Assembly: GCA_024516035.1 (NCBI GenBank)
Contig: CM044959.1
Coordinates: forward strand, 27,306,605-27,370,604
Direction: 5' to 3'
DNA from: Bactericera cockerelli
Taxonomy: Eukaryota; Arthropoda; Insecta; Hemiptera; Triozidae
Length of the DNA: 64,000 nucleotides
Each line of letters opens with the position of its first letter. The stretch's first letter is position 1. The notes beneath the pieces were generated by a model. It was not told where the DNA came from, made no database searches, and saw nothing but the letters and a program-made list of their open reading frames with translations. Of this stretch, positions 9,843 to 20,957 are shown piece by piece. Position numbers and translations under genes: made by a program.

Positions 9843-12800
9843 ATGAGCTCCCATACAAGTGGTACACCTTCTGATAGTTTTATTGTACAATGGAACGTCA
9901 ATGGGTTTATTTCTCATACGGGAGAACTTCATATTTTATTAAAACAATATAATCCTTTTGTGCTTTGCCTTCAAGAGACTCACTTGAAACCAACTAATAA
10001 TGTTAATCTAAGAAATTATACTATTTACAGGCAGGACTACACCGAAGGTAATATAGCATGTGGTGGTGTGAGCACATGTGTCAATAATAAATGTTACTCT
10101 AAGGTCTTGAATATTACCTCACCACTACAATGCTTGGCTGTTCAAGTAAAATTCCCCTCCCTTCCTTTTTTAGTCAGCATTTGCAACATTTACACCCCTC
10201 CCCAATTCTTGTATTCTGAGGCTGATCTTACTAATATTAAAAATCAACTTCCTACTCCTTTCTTTATTTTAGGAGACTTCAATGCCCATAGTTCGCTCTG
10301 GAGTGACATAACTATCACATCTGACAGAAAAGGGAAAGAAATAGAAAAATTTATAGACCAAAATTTAGATGTTTCTCTTCTTAACACGGGTAGTCCTACA
10401 CATTACAATCTCTCACACAACACACAGACTGCTATTGATTTATCATTATCATCCTCTAGTTTATTTCCTGATGTGACATGGTTAGCATCAGATGATTTAC
10501 ATTTTTCTGATCACTTTCCGATAATTATTTGTATACACTTGCCCTCTCCATCTTCTCACCCCATTCATTTAGATAAAGAAAATTTCACCATTTGGAATTA
10601 TGATAAAGCCAATTGGGATTTATTTCAATCTAAAGTTAATCTAAATAATATCACTTTTTCCAATGTACACTCCGTTAATGACCTCGATAATGCTCTGAAT
10701 AAAATAAACTCATTAATAATTTCAGCGGCTAAAGTTAGCATCCCAATTAAAAATATTCCCCCTAACAGATTACCGGTTCCGTGGTGGGATGATGAGATTA
10801 AGGAGGTCATACGGGAAAGACGAAAATGTTTAAGACGTGCCAAAAGATACCCAACTTTGGATAATCATATTGCATTTAAAAAAGCTAGAGCAGTAGCAAG
10901 AAAACTAATTAAAGAAAAAAGAACAAATGGTTGGACAAAATTCGTATCCTCTATAGAATCAACTATTAACTCTGGTGAAATGTTTCACAAAATTAATAAG
11001 TTAAGGGGTAAATATACACCAAGGTGTATCAACGCGTTACAAAAAAACAAAAATAATCCATCTGATATTTGTTACGATAGTTTAACAATGGCCAATATTT
11101 TAGCTGACCACTTCTCGGCGGTTTCAGCTAATACTAATTATCCTCAGTCTTTTTTAGATAACAAGTTGAAGGCTGAAAGTGAGCCTTTGCCCATCGATTT
11201 GAATTATTGTGAAGTTTACAATAAGCCATTCTCTTACAGCGAAATGATGAATATACTCGGTTCCTGTAAATCAAAAGCTGCCGGCCCTGATGGTATCACC
11301 TTTGTCATGCTGAATCATTTGTCTGAATCTTCATTAAACAAAATTCTGGATTTTTATAATTTTATATGGGGTAGTGGTTTTTTTCCCCTCAATATGGAAA
11401 ACAGCCCATATTATACCCCTCTTAAAACCAAGTAAGTCTAACATAGATCCAGCTAGCTATAGACCGATTTCCCTATTAAATTGCATGAGCAAAGTGATGG
11501 AGAAAATGGTAAATAAGAGACTCTCCTGGTGGATTGAAAATAATAATTTGCTGAACATCTATCAAAGTGGGGGTCGTAAAAAAAGGTCAACTCTAGATAA
11601 TTTGGTTTTCCTAGAAAATGAGATTGCCCAAGGCATGGCCCTTAAAGAGAACACGTTGGCGGTCCTGTGCGACATCCAGCGCGCGTATGATATGACATGG
11701 CGCCATAAGATTATCATTGATCTTCTTAATCTTGGCATCAATGGAATTGTGATCCGTTATCTCTTGAACTTTCTAATGGACAGAAGAATAGCTGTTAAAT
11801 GTAATAATCATGTTTCTGAGCTCAAAGGGCTCGATAACGGCCTAGTCCAAGGTTCCTCTTTATCATCTCTTCTTTTTATAGTGTTCATGAATGATATTTT
11901 CCATGTCATCAAGCTACCCACCCGTGGTCTTTTATTCATAGATGACTTACTTCTAATAAATAGAGGTAAAGTTCTTGAACAAATTCGTTCTCGTATGCAA
12001 TATACTCTGAATGAAATTGAAAAGTGGGCTAGGTCTAATGGTGTCACTTTTTCTGTTGAAAAATCTATCTGCATGTGTTTTACTAGATCTAGGAATCCAA
12101 ATCTGCCTATAATTACGTACAATGGAAATAATTTAAAATATAATAATGTTTCCAAGTTCTTGGGCCTTATGTGGGATACAAAACTATCATGGAAACCTCA
12201 TATTACATACACTAAATCCAAAGCTTTTAAGGCTCTTAATGCTTTAAAAATGGTAAGTAATAAAAAGTGGGGACTCTCTAGATCAACTTTGTTTAGGTTT
12301 TATTGTTCTTTTGTTCTTCCAGTGTTCGACTATGGCTCTCCTGTTTATGGTTCAGCCAAAAATCATGTTTTAAATAAACTAAACACAGAACATCATGTTG
12401 GCATTCGTGTTATTACTGGGGCATTACGTACTAGTCCAGTCCCTAGCTTATACACTGAATCAGGCATTCCTCCTCTTCAATACAGACGTCAAAAATTAAT
12501 GCTAAACTATGTCACTAAAATTTCGGTGTGTTTGGATAACCCTGTACACAATATACTGTTCTCTCCCAATGTAGATAGAAAATTATTAACATTTGAAAAC
12601 TCGAGTAAAAGTGTCCCCAAACCTTTGATGGTCAGATTCAGACTACTAGAAGAATTCGCTGAAGAGTTAAGTAGATGTACAATGGTACCCTTTAAAGAAA
12701 GTATACCTCCATGGACTGATCTTTTTGACTTGCCTAGTGTGGATACTAGTTTATGGGAAGGAAATAAGGTAAACACCCCTCCCCATGTCCACAAAGCAAA

Positions 12801-13632
12801 ATTTTCCTCCTTAATTAATACAAAATTTGCTAATCATAAATTATGTTTCACAGACGGATCTAAGACACCTAATTCTACAAGCTGTGCTTTTAGTGTAGAT
12901 TCAAATGTATCGTCTTTTTCTTTACGCAATGTTAATTCTGTCTTCTCATCAGAATTAATCGCAATCATTTTGTGTCTTCAGACTTTGGTTTCAGTTTCAC
13001 TTATTCCTTCAAAGTATGCTGTAGTTAGTGACTCATTAAGTTCATTAAAGGCCATATGTAATACTAAAAACAACAATCCTCTCGTTTCCAAAGTTATTCA
13101 ACTCTGGAATGACCTTAAAACCAAGAAAAAGGACATAATATTTATTTGGTGCCCATCTCACTGTGGCATAGAGGGTAACGAACTAGTCGATCAAGCCACA
13201 AGAATCTCTATTCATCCTCAAACTAGAAATTTATGTTCTCCTGACGATTTTAAAACCTTTGTTAAAAAAATAGTCAATAATAATTGGCAAAGTTTTTGGG
13301 ATCATATACCTTTGTCTAATAAACTAAAAAGGATTAAACCTCGTGTAGAAATCTGGGCATCGAGTTTTCAAGCTAAGAGATATGATGAAGTGGTGTTGTG
13401 TAGACTGAGACTGGGTCACACTAGACTGACACACAGTTTCTTATTCACCAAGACACCACCCCCCTTGTGTCAGTGTGGTGACAATCTTAGTGTGGCCCAC
13501 ATCTTTGAATGTCCACTGCATTCATCAATCAGAAACAACCTAGACCCTTTTCCCTCCCTAAGGGATGACCCGAATGCAATTAACTCCACTTTTGTATACC
13601 TCAAAAACCTAAAAATATACAACAAAATATAA
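9843..13632 (+). pseudogene. LINE ORF2: endonuclease, reverse transcriptase, RNase H; one frameshift
   Basis: ORF2 nicks target DNA and copies the element RNA. The first frame (9843-11435) has an APE-type endonuclease with QETHL (Glu45), GDFNAH (144-149) and SDHFPI (222-227), then the RT N-terminal AAGPDGITF. The second frame (11374-13632) continues with KTAHIIPLLKPSK, YRPISLLN, a CDIQRAYD catalytic block, QGSSLSSLLF, and an active site reading FIDD (11935-11946) where FADD or YADD is usual. RNase H shows TDGS, SSEL, SDSL and GIEGNELVD, and a final C-x-C-G...H-x4-C motif is present. The shift is at a T7-C4 run near 11378-11388. With the endonuclease and RNase H motifs intact, the FIDD site is the main doubt about activity. 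Confidence 0.9.
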
Positions 13633-13675
13633 TAATATCCAAACTACGCGAATGACTCAACAGTTAAAGCGGTAC

Positions 13676-13708
<33 letters not shown>

Positions 13709-13715
13709 ATACATC

Positions 13716-15034
13716 TGACCTTTGGAACTGTCGGGCCTCAACACTAATTCCTGGAAGAGAAAATCCGAGGCCTGAAAGTCTTTTAGCATCATGGTGAAAA
13801 ACAAAACCGGAGTTTCCAGAAAAAAGGATATTGGGAATAAATCCCGGATGAGTGCCGTGCGATAAACATCATAGGGACACAGTAGCTTTCCTTTTTCGTT
13901 GGAATATTTTCCAAATGCTGAAACAAGGAAAACGGTCCACGGGCATAATTTAATATTAAAATATATACGTGAATCTTTCTCCCGCAAAGTTTTCGCCATT
14001 CGGGCATTACATTATTTACGAGATTATGTAAATTTTCGGGTGCGGACCTGCTTCTACTCGGTAATGCCTTTTCTTTTTCAATCTTCGGGGACGCCAGAAC
14101 AAAAATCTGGGATGAGGTCTCATCATGAGAAGGAGAGAAAGAGAGAGAGGGAAGCATATAAGCGAATACATGAGGCAAGGCGAGATAGACAGAGAAAAAG
14201 AATGGGTTTCCCAGAATCCCGTAATGTGGTTTATTTACGTAGGCTAATATTTCGAGAGATAAAATCTAACTCGAAAGGAGAAGGAGAACTCTCACAAGCA
14301 ATCTCGTTTTTCTCTCTAAATAAAACATCATTACATTTTATTTTATTTAAAAACCTTTTTTTTCTCTGGAAAGTAATGAGTGAAATTATAGTTGAATTAG
14401 TTGAACTTAATTGAACGGTTGGAAAATGACATATTAAAAAAAAGTAGGTACACACATTTTGCGATTAACACATGTTGACTTATAAGTGTTATCGTGTTCA
14501 TTGAAATTGTTACAAGAACAATAAATAATCAAACACCTCGGCCGAGGTGTGAAGAACGCCTATACAAAGAAAGAGACAGCCCGGCAGAGTGTAAGGTTAC
14601 GGAAAACATAGTTCCCATGCATTTCATGTACTTTCAGCCAGCGAAAAGTGCAACATGAATTTCAAAAATCGCGATTTTTATTGAAGAAATGGGCTCTACG
14701 TTGAAAAATAAGTTGATTTGACTCTTTGTTTGACTTCCTAGGCCACCGGGAACCCTATTTTCGAGACCCCCCCAACAATCGTGAAAGACATGAAAAGATT
14801 CATAATTTTGTTTTTTTTTTTTTTTTTTTCTGTTTTTTTTTCATACGGATCCTTTGAGACCCGACTTCGTGTCTTTAACTTGGCACTGAAGATTAAGTGA
14901 GGTGTCTAAAGTGATCAAGATATAATGGAGATGAGCCCGGACCAAAAAAAATTTCTAAATTATAAGCGGGCGGCCCATTTGGGCGGCCTCGGGTTTTGGG
15001 AGCCCAAATCGGGAATTGAAGGATAATACTAGTC
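13716..15034. other. No gene recognised
   Basis: Unique AT-rich DNA. There is a short purine-rich stretch at 14125-14205 and a T-rich tract at 14810-14841. The open frames 13899-14414 (plus) and 13789-14178 (minus) overlap the purine tract and have no family features. Confidence 0.5.
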
Positions 15035-15440
15035 TTAACCCATTAGCGCCCACGCCTACCATATGGCAACAGAAAACATGTATTTTTCCGTTCGATACTG
15101 TCACTGACCAGTTCAACTTTTTTTTAATTTTGTCGTTTGGTTTTACTCATAATCGTATGCATCTATTTATTTGATGAGTGCCTAGCTCCAGAAAAGTTTC
15201 GTATCAATGCTATAATCAATTAATTATCGAAGTATTTTTTTTTTTGTTGGAAAATGTCGATTCGATTTACGTAAGTACCTTTAAAAAAATTTAAGTTACT
15301 AATTTTACGTAAAGTTTACGTTTTATATTTTTAGAAATATATTTTTATTATATTTAAATTTTAATTGTTGTCTATTTGTCATTTTTAAAGTTTCTGTGAC
15401 TGTCCAAAGTTCATGTTGCCATATGGTAGGCGTGGGCGGA

Positions 15441-16780
15441 TATGCTATCAAAACCTTGCGTACATTGGGCTACTCTGGTACTGGTACCTTGAGAGAGAAT
15501 AGAATTTAAAATATTCCTATATCTAGCAAAACCGATTTCTCTAAGAAACCAAGAGGTTATTACGAGAACTGTGTTGAAAGTTCCTATGGTGTGAACATAG
15601 TGCGTTGGAATGACAACTCAGTAGTGACTGTAGCGTCTACCTTAGCTGGAGCTACCCCTGCAGGTCAAGTGAAACGATTTTCATTCAAGGAACGGAAGAC
15701 TATCCAGGTTGAGCAACCTAATTCTATCGGACTCTACAATGTATCAATGTGTGGGACTGATCTCATGGATCAGTCTATTGCAAATTACAGGATTAGTATG
15801 CGCGGAAAAAAATGGTGGTGGCCCTTGTTCACTTGGTTGATAGACGCTTGTGTTGTAAATGCATGGAGAATTTACAAGAAAAACAATCCGAACATTTCCC
15901 AATTACAGTTCCGACGTGAACTTGTCACTGTTTATCTTACGAAATATGGCACGAAAAGCTCAACAGTAGGCCGAAGGTCTCAATCCTCATCAAATATCAC
16001 TTTATTTATTTATTTAAACATAAGTACAACAAGTCTAAAAAAAGGATCCACCCCGGAACTCTAAGTATATATTTCAACTCAGGGTGATTGACTTTTATTA
16101 ATTGCCGATTTTTCCCACCAGGCGACAAGTATTTTATCCGTAGTTCGGGGTGGTCCCTATACAGGGCTTTTTGAAATTAAAAAACACAGTGTACAAAAAC
16201 ATTAAAAACATCTGAAACTCAAACAAGAAACATAAGGTTAGTGACATCATGTCATAATAGTAGCAACAAAACAACATTTCAAATAAACAACTAAAATATC
16301 TTAGAAAACTAGTAAGAACGTCCAGGCTTAAGTCAATTGAGTAAAGATAGCTTTATACATATACATGACTACACGTGATATCGACACACAGGCATGATAG
16401 TGTTGAGGTTAATGTTAGAATCTCACTAGATAATGTTATACATAAGTATAACAATCCGTAACGTTCTAATGAAACCTACCTTTCCATCCCGCCGTAAGTC
16501 AGAGATTAAACCCGGACGTCTTTAAAAGCCGCTCTTGGACCTCTCTCTGTCTCATGACAAGGTTGGAAAATCTGGCAACCAGGTTCCATCAAATATCACT
16601 GGAACGGGAAAAGTGTTCGATGATATTCGTTACGATGGTACTGATCATTTGGTAACTGCAGCAGCTACACGAAGACGGTGTTTGGGAGCAATGTGTTCAT
16701 CAATTATTCGCACCAAGTGTGAAAAATGTGACGTTGGTTTGTGTATTACATGTTTCTCAGGTTACCACAAGAAAAAATGA
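15441..16780 (+). pseudogene. C-terminal half of a piggyBac transposase, interrupted
   Basis: The piggyBac transposase is a DDE enzyme that excises and inserts at TTAA. The remnant starts at a GYSGTGTLREN block (from 15441), meets an in-frame TAA at 15507-15509, and continues through YGVNIVRWNDNSVV, CGTDLMDQ (probably the third catalytic Asp) and the RGKKWWWPLF...NAWRIYKK region. After the nested insertion it resumes with DIRYDGTDHL and the Cys-rich zinc-binding end (RRRC, KCEKC, GLCITCF, YH) to a stop at 16780. The region with the first two catalytic Asp residues is gone: a subterminal repeat copy lies directly against the mid-gene sequence. Taking out the insertion and one target-site copy keeps the frame, so the frame here was intact when the insertion happened. 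Confidence 0.9.
16002..16586 (-). mobile_element. 5'-truncated retroelement nested in the piggyBac transposase
   Basis: The insertion is bounded by an exact 14-bp direct repeat, CATCAAATATCACT, at 15988-16001 and 16587-16600. In minus orientation it ends in a tail of AAATA repeats (complement of 16002-16016). It has no recognisable ORF, so I read it as a 3' fragment of a non-LTR element. Its class is unknown. Confidence 0.85.
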
Positions 16781-17160
16781 TGATAATAACTAATGACACT
16801 AATTACCATCAATGCTCAAAAGCAATAATTATGTATACCTACTTTTGATAATAATTTTGTAATACTATCAAAATACAAATTTTCTTTTCTATCATTTAAA
16901 AAAGTATTATTCGTTTTATTTATCTCACAAAAATCGATTTACAATCACATAAAACACAAGAAAATGAGTTTTAAAATATAAGAGGTTTTGACCCCGTTAG
17001 CGCCCACGCCTACCATATGGCAACGCTCCATATCTCGGAAACCGTAAGTCGGAAAATAGAAAATGAGGTATTTCTGTACTCCTGAGAACCTACTGACCAA
17101 GGATATTTGCTGAAATTATCGAATTTCCAAAAAAAATTAATCTGGGCGTTAATGGGTTAA

Positions 17161-17406
17161 GTGGTATCAAATGAAAGATCTTGATAAGCAGATACCAAAT
17201 TTATTGATTTTATTCCTTCATCCGGTCCACTGGGTGGCACCTGGTGGCCTTTTCATTTTCTTTGGCGGGTAGGTACCTTCGAATTCTTAGCTTAGTGGTC
17301 AGATCTTGGCCAGTATGTATTTTTCGAGATGACCTCGCTCTCTCTCTGCAAAATTTTAATATTTAAGTTTCCAAGTATTAGTTAGTTCATTTTCCAGCCG
17401 TTTCTG
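17161..17406. other. No feature recognised
   Basis: Sequence between the piggyBac end and a SINE; nothing recognised. Confidence 0.4.
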
Positions 17407-17725
17407 TAGAAGATAACTTTGTCTATTGGTAGCATGCTCGACCTGCCACCCAGTCAGCATGGGTTCGAATCCTGGCGGGGACGAAATTTTTTAGCTCTAT
17501 ATTTTCAATTTGGGCTTAACGTTGTTTAGTTTTTCCGATCTTTATATTTGATCTTCATGACGACCCCATTACCCTCGCGAGGAAAATTGTAGAATTTGCA
17601 GAATTGGACAACGACCTGTGGCGGCATTACGAGATTGATTTTGGACAATCATGGTTGGATGGAGATAAAATATGATGAATTATGTAGCTCTCATAATGTC
17701 GATGCTACTCACTAAAAGTTGTGAC
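17407..17725 (+). mobile_element. tRNA-derived SINE, family D
   Basis: The head has GGTAGCATGCTCGACCTGCC and then GGGTTCGAATCCTGGCGGGG (B box). The body ends with a segment reading ACGACCTGTGGCGGCATTAC and AATGTCGATGCTACTCACTA. The same body occurs in minus orientation at 36.47-36.72 kb, where the head is also followed by a B box. Confidence 0.75.
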
Positions 17726-17734
17726 AAAGTAGTG

Positions 17735-17930
17735 ACTTTGGCCAAGTGGGTAGCATACTAGCCTTGGGTTCAATCCCCTTGAGGGAAGTTTTTTTTTCTC
17801 TGTCCATTATGTCCGGGGTACACTTATACCTCGTGAGGTATTGATAAGGGACTTCACAACCGAGTTCTCTCCCGCTCGTGGTTTTATCAACACCAAATTG
17901 TCTCCCGTCGAGTCGCTTGCATTTTTACCT
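17735..17930 (+). mobile_element. tRNA-derived SINE, family G
   Basis: The head reads GGCCAAGTGGGTAGCATACT, then GGGTTCAATCCCCTTGAGGG (B box). The body shares CACTTATACCTCGTGAGGTA with copies near 39.9, 51.95 and 53.1 kb. Two different SINE families sit side by side here. Confidence 0.65.
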
Positions 17931-18002
17931 GATTTTATACCTACATAGTTTAGGCCTAGCATAAAAATTATAATCGAAACACCTAGGAATCATTGATATA
18001 GA

Positions 18003-18205
18003 CCTGAGGCATGGCCTTCTATGTATTTTTCCTAACCCTATGATAAACCCAAGGCATTGCCTATATATTTACCTAACCCTACTATAAACCCGAGGCATTG
18101 CCTCCTATGTATTATCCTTAATCCTATATACTATATTCCTGAGTCATAGCCTTCTATGTATTTTACCTAACTCTACTAAACACTGAAGGCATTGCCTTTC
18201 ATTAG
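18003..18205. repeat. Degenerate tandem repeat, about 60-bp unit, about four copies
   Basis: Units begin around GAGGCATGGCCTTCTATGTA followed by TTTTCCTAACCCTA and ACCCAAGGCATTGCC. The copies have diverged by substitutions and indels. No coding potential was seen. Confidence 0.65.
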
Positions 18206-18765
18206 TTAGAGATTTAAAAGATTTCCTTATAAAAGGCCCATTCTTATATAAAAATGATAATTTTATAGTTTTCATTTTCTTAAATACCTAATGTAAAAAA
18301 GCATGGTCTTATTTCCGGGAGAGATACTCGTGGTGACCCCTGCGACAAGCCGGAGAGAATTCGGGTGAGAAAAGGTCAACGGGAGAGAACTCATTACCTC
18401 ACCTTGATAAGGTGATTACAAATTAATTTCTTTGGCATTTGTAAATCCAGGTGTTTTAGTGTCCCTCATAGGAGGCTCCGAGGTCTATTTAGCATTGAAA
18501 GATAAACCTAATCATGTGGAGAATAGAATCAAAAGATCTTGCATTGCAAATTTATATATTATTTACTCACTTTGGGGACTCAGGGGGCAAAATCTGTGAT
18601 CCAAATACATATTGACCTTAGAAAAATTAAATACATACTGCTAATACTATATCTTAAAAAAAAGACAACTTGGTATATTCACATTTTCCCAGCTTATTTA
18701 CTTTTGTTAATCATCATGTTTCAGTAGTGTATGAACCTATATTTTCGTACAAAAAGAACTGATAT
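18206..18765. other. No gene recognised
   Basis: AT-rich unique sequence beside the foldback; nothing supportable was seen. Confidence 0.4.
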
Positions 18766-19303
18766 CCCCCCAAAAACACCACTTCGTGGTTAAAAAAAGA
18801 AGAACGCCTCACTCAAAGAATGATTATAATTAGCTAAAAATAAATGATATCAAATTGAGAACACCTTGTCCCCTCTCTTTCTATATCTCTGCACTCCTCT
18901 CTGAATTTATTCTTCTTATGTTTATCTTTCTTTATCCTTTCTAGGGGTCATCCCAAACTTGATTTCTCTTTAAATTTACTTGTTGCACGGCAATAAAAAA
19001 TGGCGGTCGCGGTGTAATTTTCTCGATTCAAATCAAATAACTTCAGAAAAATCATACTCCGACCGCCATTTTTTATTGCCGTGCAACAAGTAAATTTAAA
19101 GAGAAATCAAGTTTGGGATGACCCCTAGAAAGGATAAAGAAAGATAAACATAAGAAGAATAAATTCAGAGAGGAGTGCAGAGATATAGAAAGAGAGGGGA
19201 CAAGGTGTTCTCAATTTGATATCATTTATTTTTAGCTAATTATATTCATTTTTTGAGTGAGGCGTTCTTCTTTTTTTAACCACGAAGTGGTGTTTTTGGG
19301 GGG
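18766..19303. mobile_element. Foldback element: 244-bp inverted arms around a 50-bp loop
   Basis: The left arm (18766-19009) and right arm (19060-19303) are reverse complements over their whole 244 bp with only about two mismatches by eye. They start at CCCCCCAAAAACACCACTTC and meet at GGCGGTCG/CGACCGCC. The loop is 19010-19059. A near-perfect arm of this length suggests a recent foldback DNA element or a recent inverted duplication. A read-through transcript would fold into a long dsRNA hairpin. I see no convincing target-site duplication. Confidence 0.9.
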
Positions 19304-19795
19304 TAGGTATATCTGTTATATGTAATAGGTAAACAACTAAACTCAATTTTAACATAATTTTAAATGCCCTATTCGACGGGCTGAATTTTCTTCTAATTGA
19401 AGGAAAACTGAGGATATGCAATATTACTTCCCAAAATGTCTAATTTCAGAAATCGGAAGTATTGTGTTCGTTTTTTCACTGAAGGCAGAAAGGGAGTCTC
19501 TGGTTGACTCTCTAAAGGAGACAATTTTCCTGTTATAGTTAACACCAAACTGATGAAGACAATCACATGGATACATATTTTTCAGCCTTTTTTCCCCCCT
19601 ATTTATTCGTTTCGGGACATTCAATGAAGGTAAAAAGTTCACGTTTCTCCTTCTCACTCTCACTTTTTCCTCTTCTCATTCTGAATGCCATCTCTCTCTT
19701 TTCACTCTTAGTCATTAGTCACTCTCTCCTCTTTCTGTCTCTCACTCATTCGCACACCTCTTCTGCGTTATCGCATATTCGTGTTATCATAAGAG
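19304..19795. other. No gene recognised; pyrimidine-rich 19640-19760
   Basis: A CT-rich stretch explains the Ser/Leu-rich plus-strand frame at 19567-19842. Nothing else was recognised. Confidence 0.45.
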
Positions 19796-19950
19796 AGATA
19801 GTCTGGCTGGGGAACTATAAACAGAGAGTAGACCACCATTGACTTGGTTCTGGGGGCCCTTGTCAATTGTTAGCCACCTTGTAAAGACAGTGGTAGAACT
19901 GCGGAGTGATTCCTCCACTGTCTGGCTACCATGACGCCACCCTATGATAT
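19796..19950 (+). repeat. Interspersed repeat shared with 62.77 kb
   Basis: GTCTGGCTGGGGAACTATAA, GACTTGGTTCTGGGGG and CCACTGTCTGGCTACCAT recur in the same order and strand at 62768-62900, ending at GCCACCCTATGAT in both. The class is unknown. Confidence 0.65.
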
Positions 19951-19998
19951 GATAAGAGAGATAACACAAGTGCTCAAACCCATCCTACTTCATATTTG

Positions 19999-20054
19999 AG
20001 ACTCGAACCATCGACCTCCAAGTTACGAGTCCAATGATCGAGACACTGGGGTCA
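19999..20054 (-). mobile_element. SINE family A head fragment
   Basis: The minus strand reads CTCGATCATTGGACTCGTAA then CTTGGAGGTCGATGGTTCGA, matching the family A tRNA-like head only. This is a short degraded copy. Confidence 0.55.
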
Positions 20055-20650
20055 TTATCCTCTCTAGACATCTCTTTCACCCTCATTATTTCTTCCTCAT
20101 TTATTCACACTCACTCACCGATGTTTCACGAACTGATCATTATCTCAATTGAATATTCGCGTCATCTTGACGAAGAAAGGAAAAAGTTTGATACTAAGAA
20201 AAGGGGGATATAAAAGATACGAGAGGAAGAATAGAGAGAGAGAATTTTTTCGACAAATGCCAAAAAAAGATGCTGCTACAAAAAGTTTTTTTGAACGGGA
20301 ATAAATTTTCTTTTGAAATCTGCCGTAGGCGTCATCAGCATCATCTCAAATTTAATTATACATTTTATAAGTATAATTAAAATTATACGTAGGTAAATAA
20401 ATTGCTTTTATTAAGACTTTCTTCATCTTGAATAACAAAAGAAATAATTGATTTCTCAAATAAGTCAGCAGTAAGTTGGAATCTTCTCTGGAGCATTAGC
20501 TTATAGTTGCTGGATACTTCAACATGAGTAAACTACGCACCCAAAGTGTAATGGATTGTATTTTGAGACTTGTAAGTCTCGAACTGAACGGTAACTATGG
20601 TAAGCAGATATACTGGTTCAAGCCAATTTTTTTTTCTATATTAAAAAAAG
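20055..20650. other. No gene recognised
   Basis: AT-rich, with a GA-rich patch near 20220-20245; no features supported. Confidence 0.45.
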
Positions 20651-20957
20651 TTCTAGATGAGTGTTTCACAGCCTTTATTATTTCGTAGCCATGAAACAGG
20701 AGCTACTGTAGACGCTTGCGGTCTGTGTAGTAGCTTGCCCATCCCGTAGTATGCCTCCCTTCTAATGGGCGAGAAGTGACACAGTACTTCCCATTTAGGT
20801 GTTGGGTCAACATGGGCGCACCGGAAGGTATCCCTTATAAACTACTGTAACCAAATTTAGAAATTTAGAATAAACATTTTCTGTCGGCTCGGGGAATTCA
20901 ACCCGGGACCTTCCGCAGGGCAAGTGAGTGCTCAACCACTGAGCTAATCGCGCGTAT
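20651..20957 (-). mobile_element. tRNA-derived SINE, family C, longer copy
   Basis: It matches the copy at 5968-6238 along its length and adds a segment reading GCCTCCCTTCTAATGGGCGA, which the 41.6-kb copy also has. The head at the right end carries GCTCAGTGGTTGAGCACTCA and GGTCCCGGGTTGAATTCC on the minus strand. Confidence 0.8.

Larger units (their letters stand above)
7448..13704 (+). mobile_element. I-group non-LTR retrotransposon (LINE), nearly full length
   Basis: The element is flanked by an 11-bp direct repeat, AATGATACATC, at 7437-7447 and 13705-13715; its first two A's could belong to the tail, so at least nine bases are certain. It starts CAGTTCCC and has about 320 bp of 5' UTR. 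It carries a gag-like ORF1 and an ORF2 with endonuclease, reverse transcriptase and RNase H, and ends in an A tail of about 30. The order EN-RT-RNase H with a C-terminal Cys/His motif is that of the I superfamily. Each ORF is broken by one apparent single-base indel in a homopolymer, so this copy is either recently dead or mis-assembled at two runs. Confidence 0.93.
15039..17156 (+). mobile_element. Internally deleted piggyBac element with TTAA target sites
   Basis: TTAA flanks both ends (15035-15038 and 17157-17160). The termini are inverted: CCCATTAGCGCCCA at the left and, reading in from the right, CCCATTAACGCCCA (one mismatch). A longer motif, GCCCACGCCTACCATATGGC, occurs three times: by the left end (about 15048, plus), at about 15416-15438 (minus) and near 16998-17020 (plus). 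Subterminal repeats of this kind are typical of piggyBac. Only the C-terminal half of the transposase remains, and another retroelement interrupts it, so this copy cannot code for its own movement. Confidence 0.9.
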
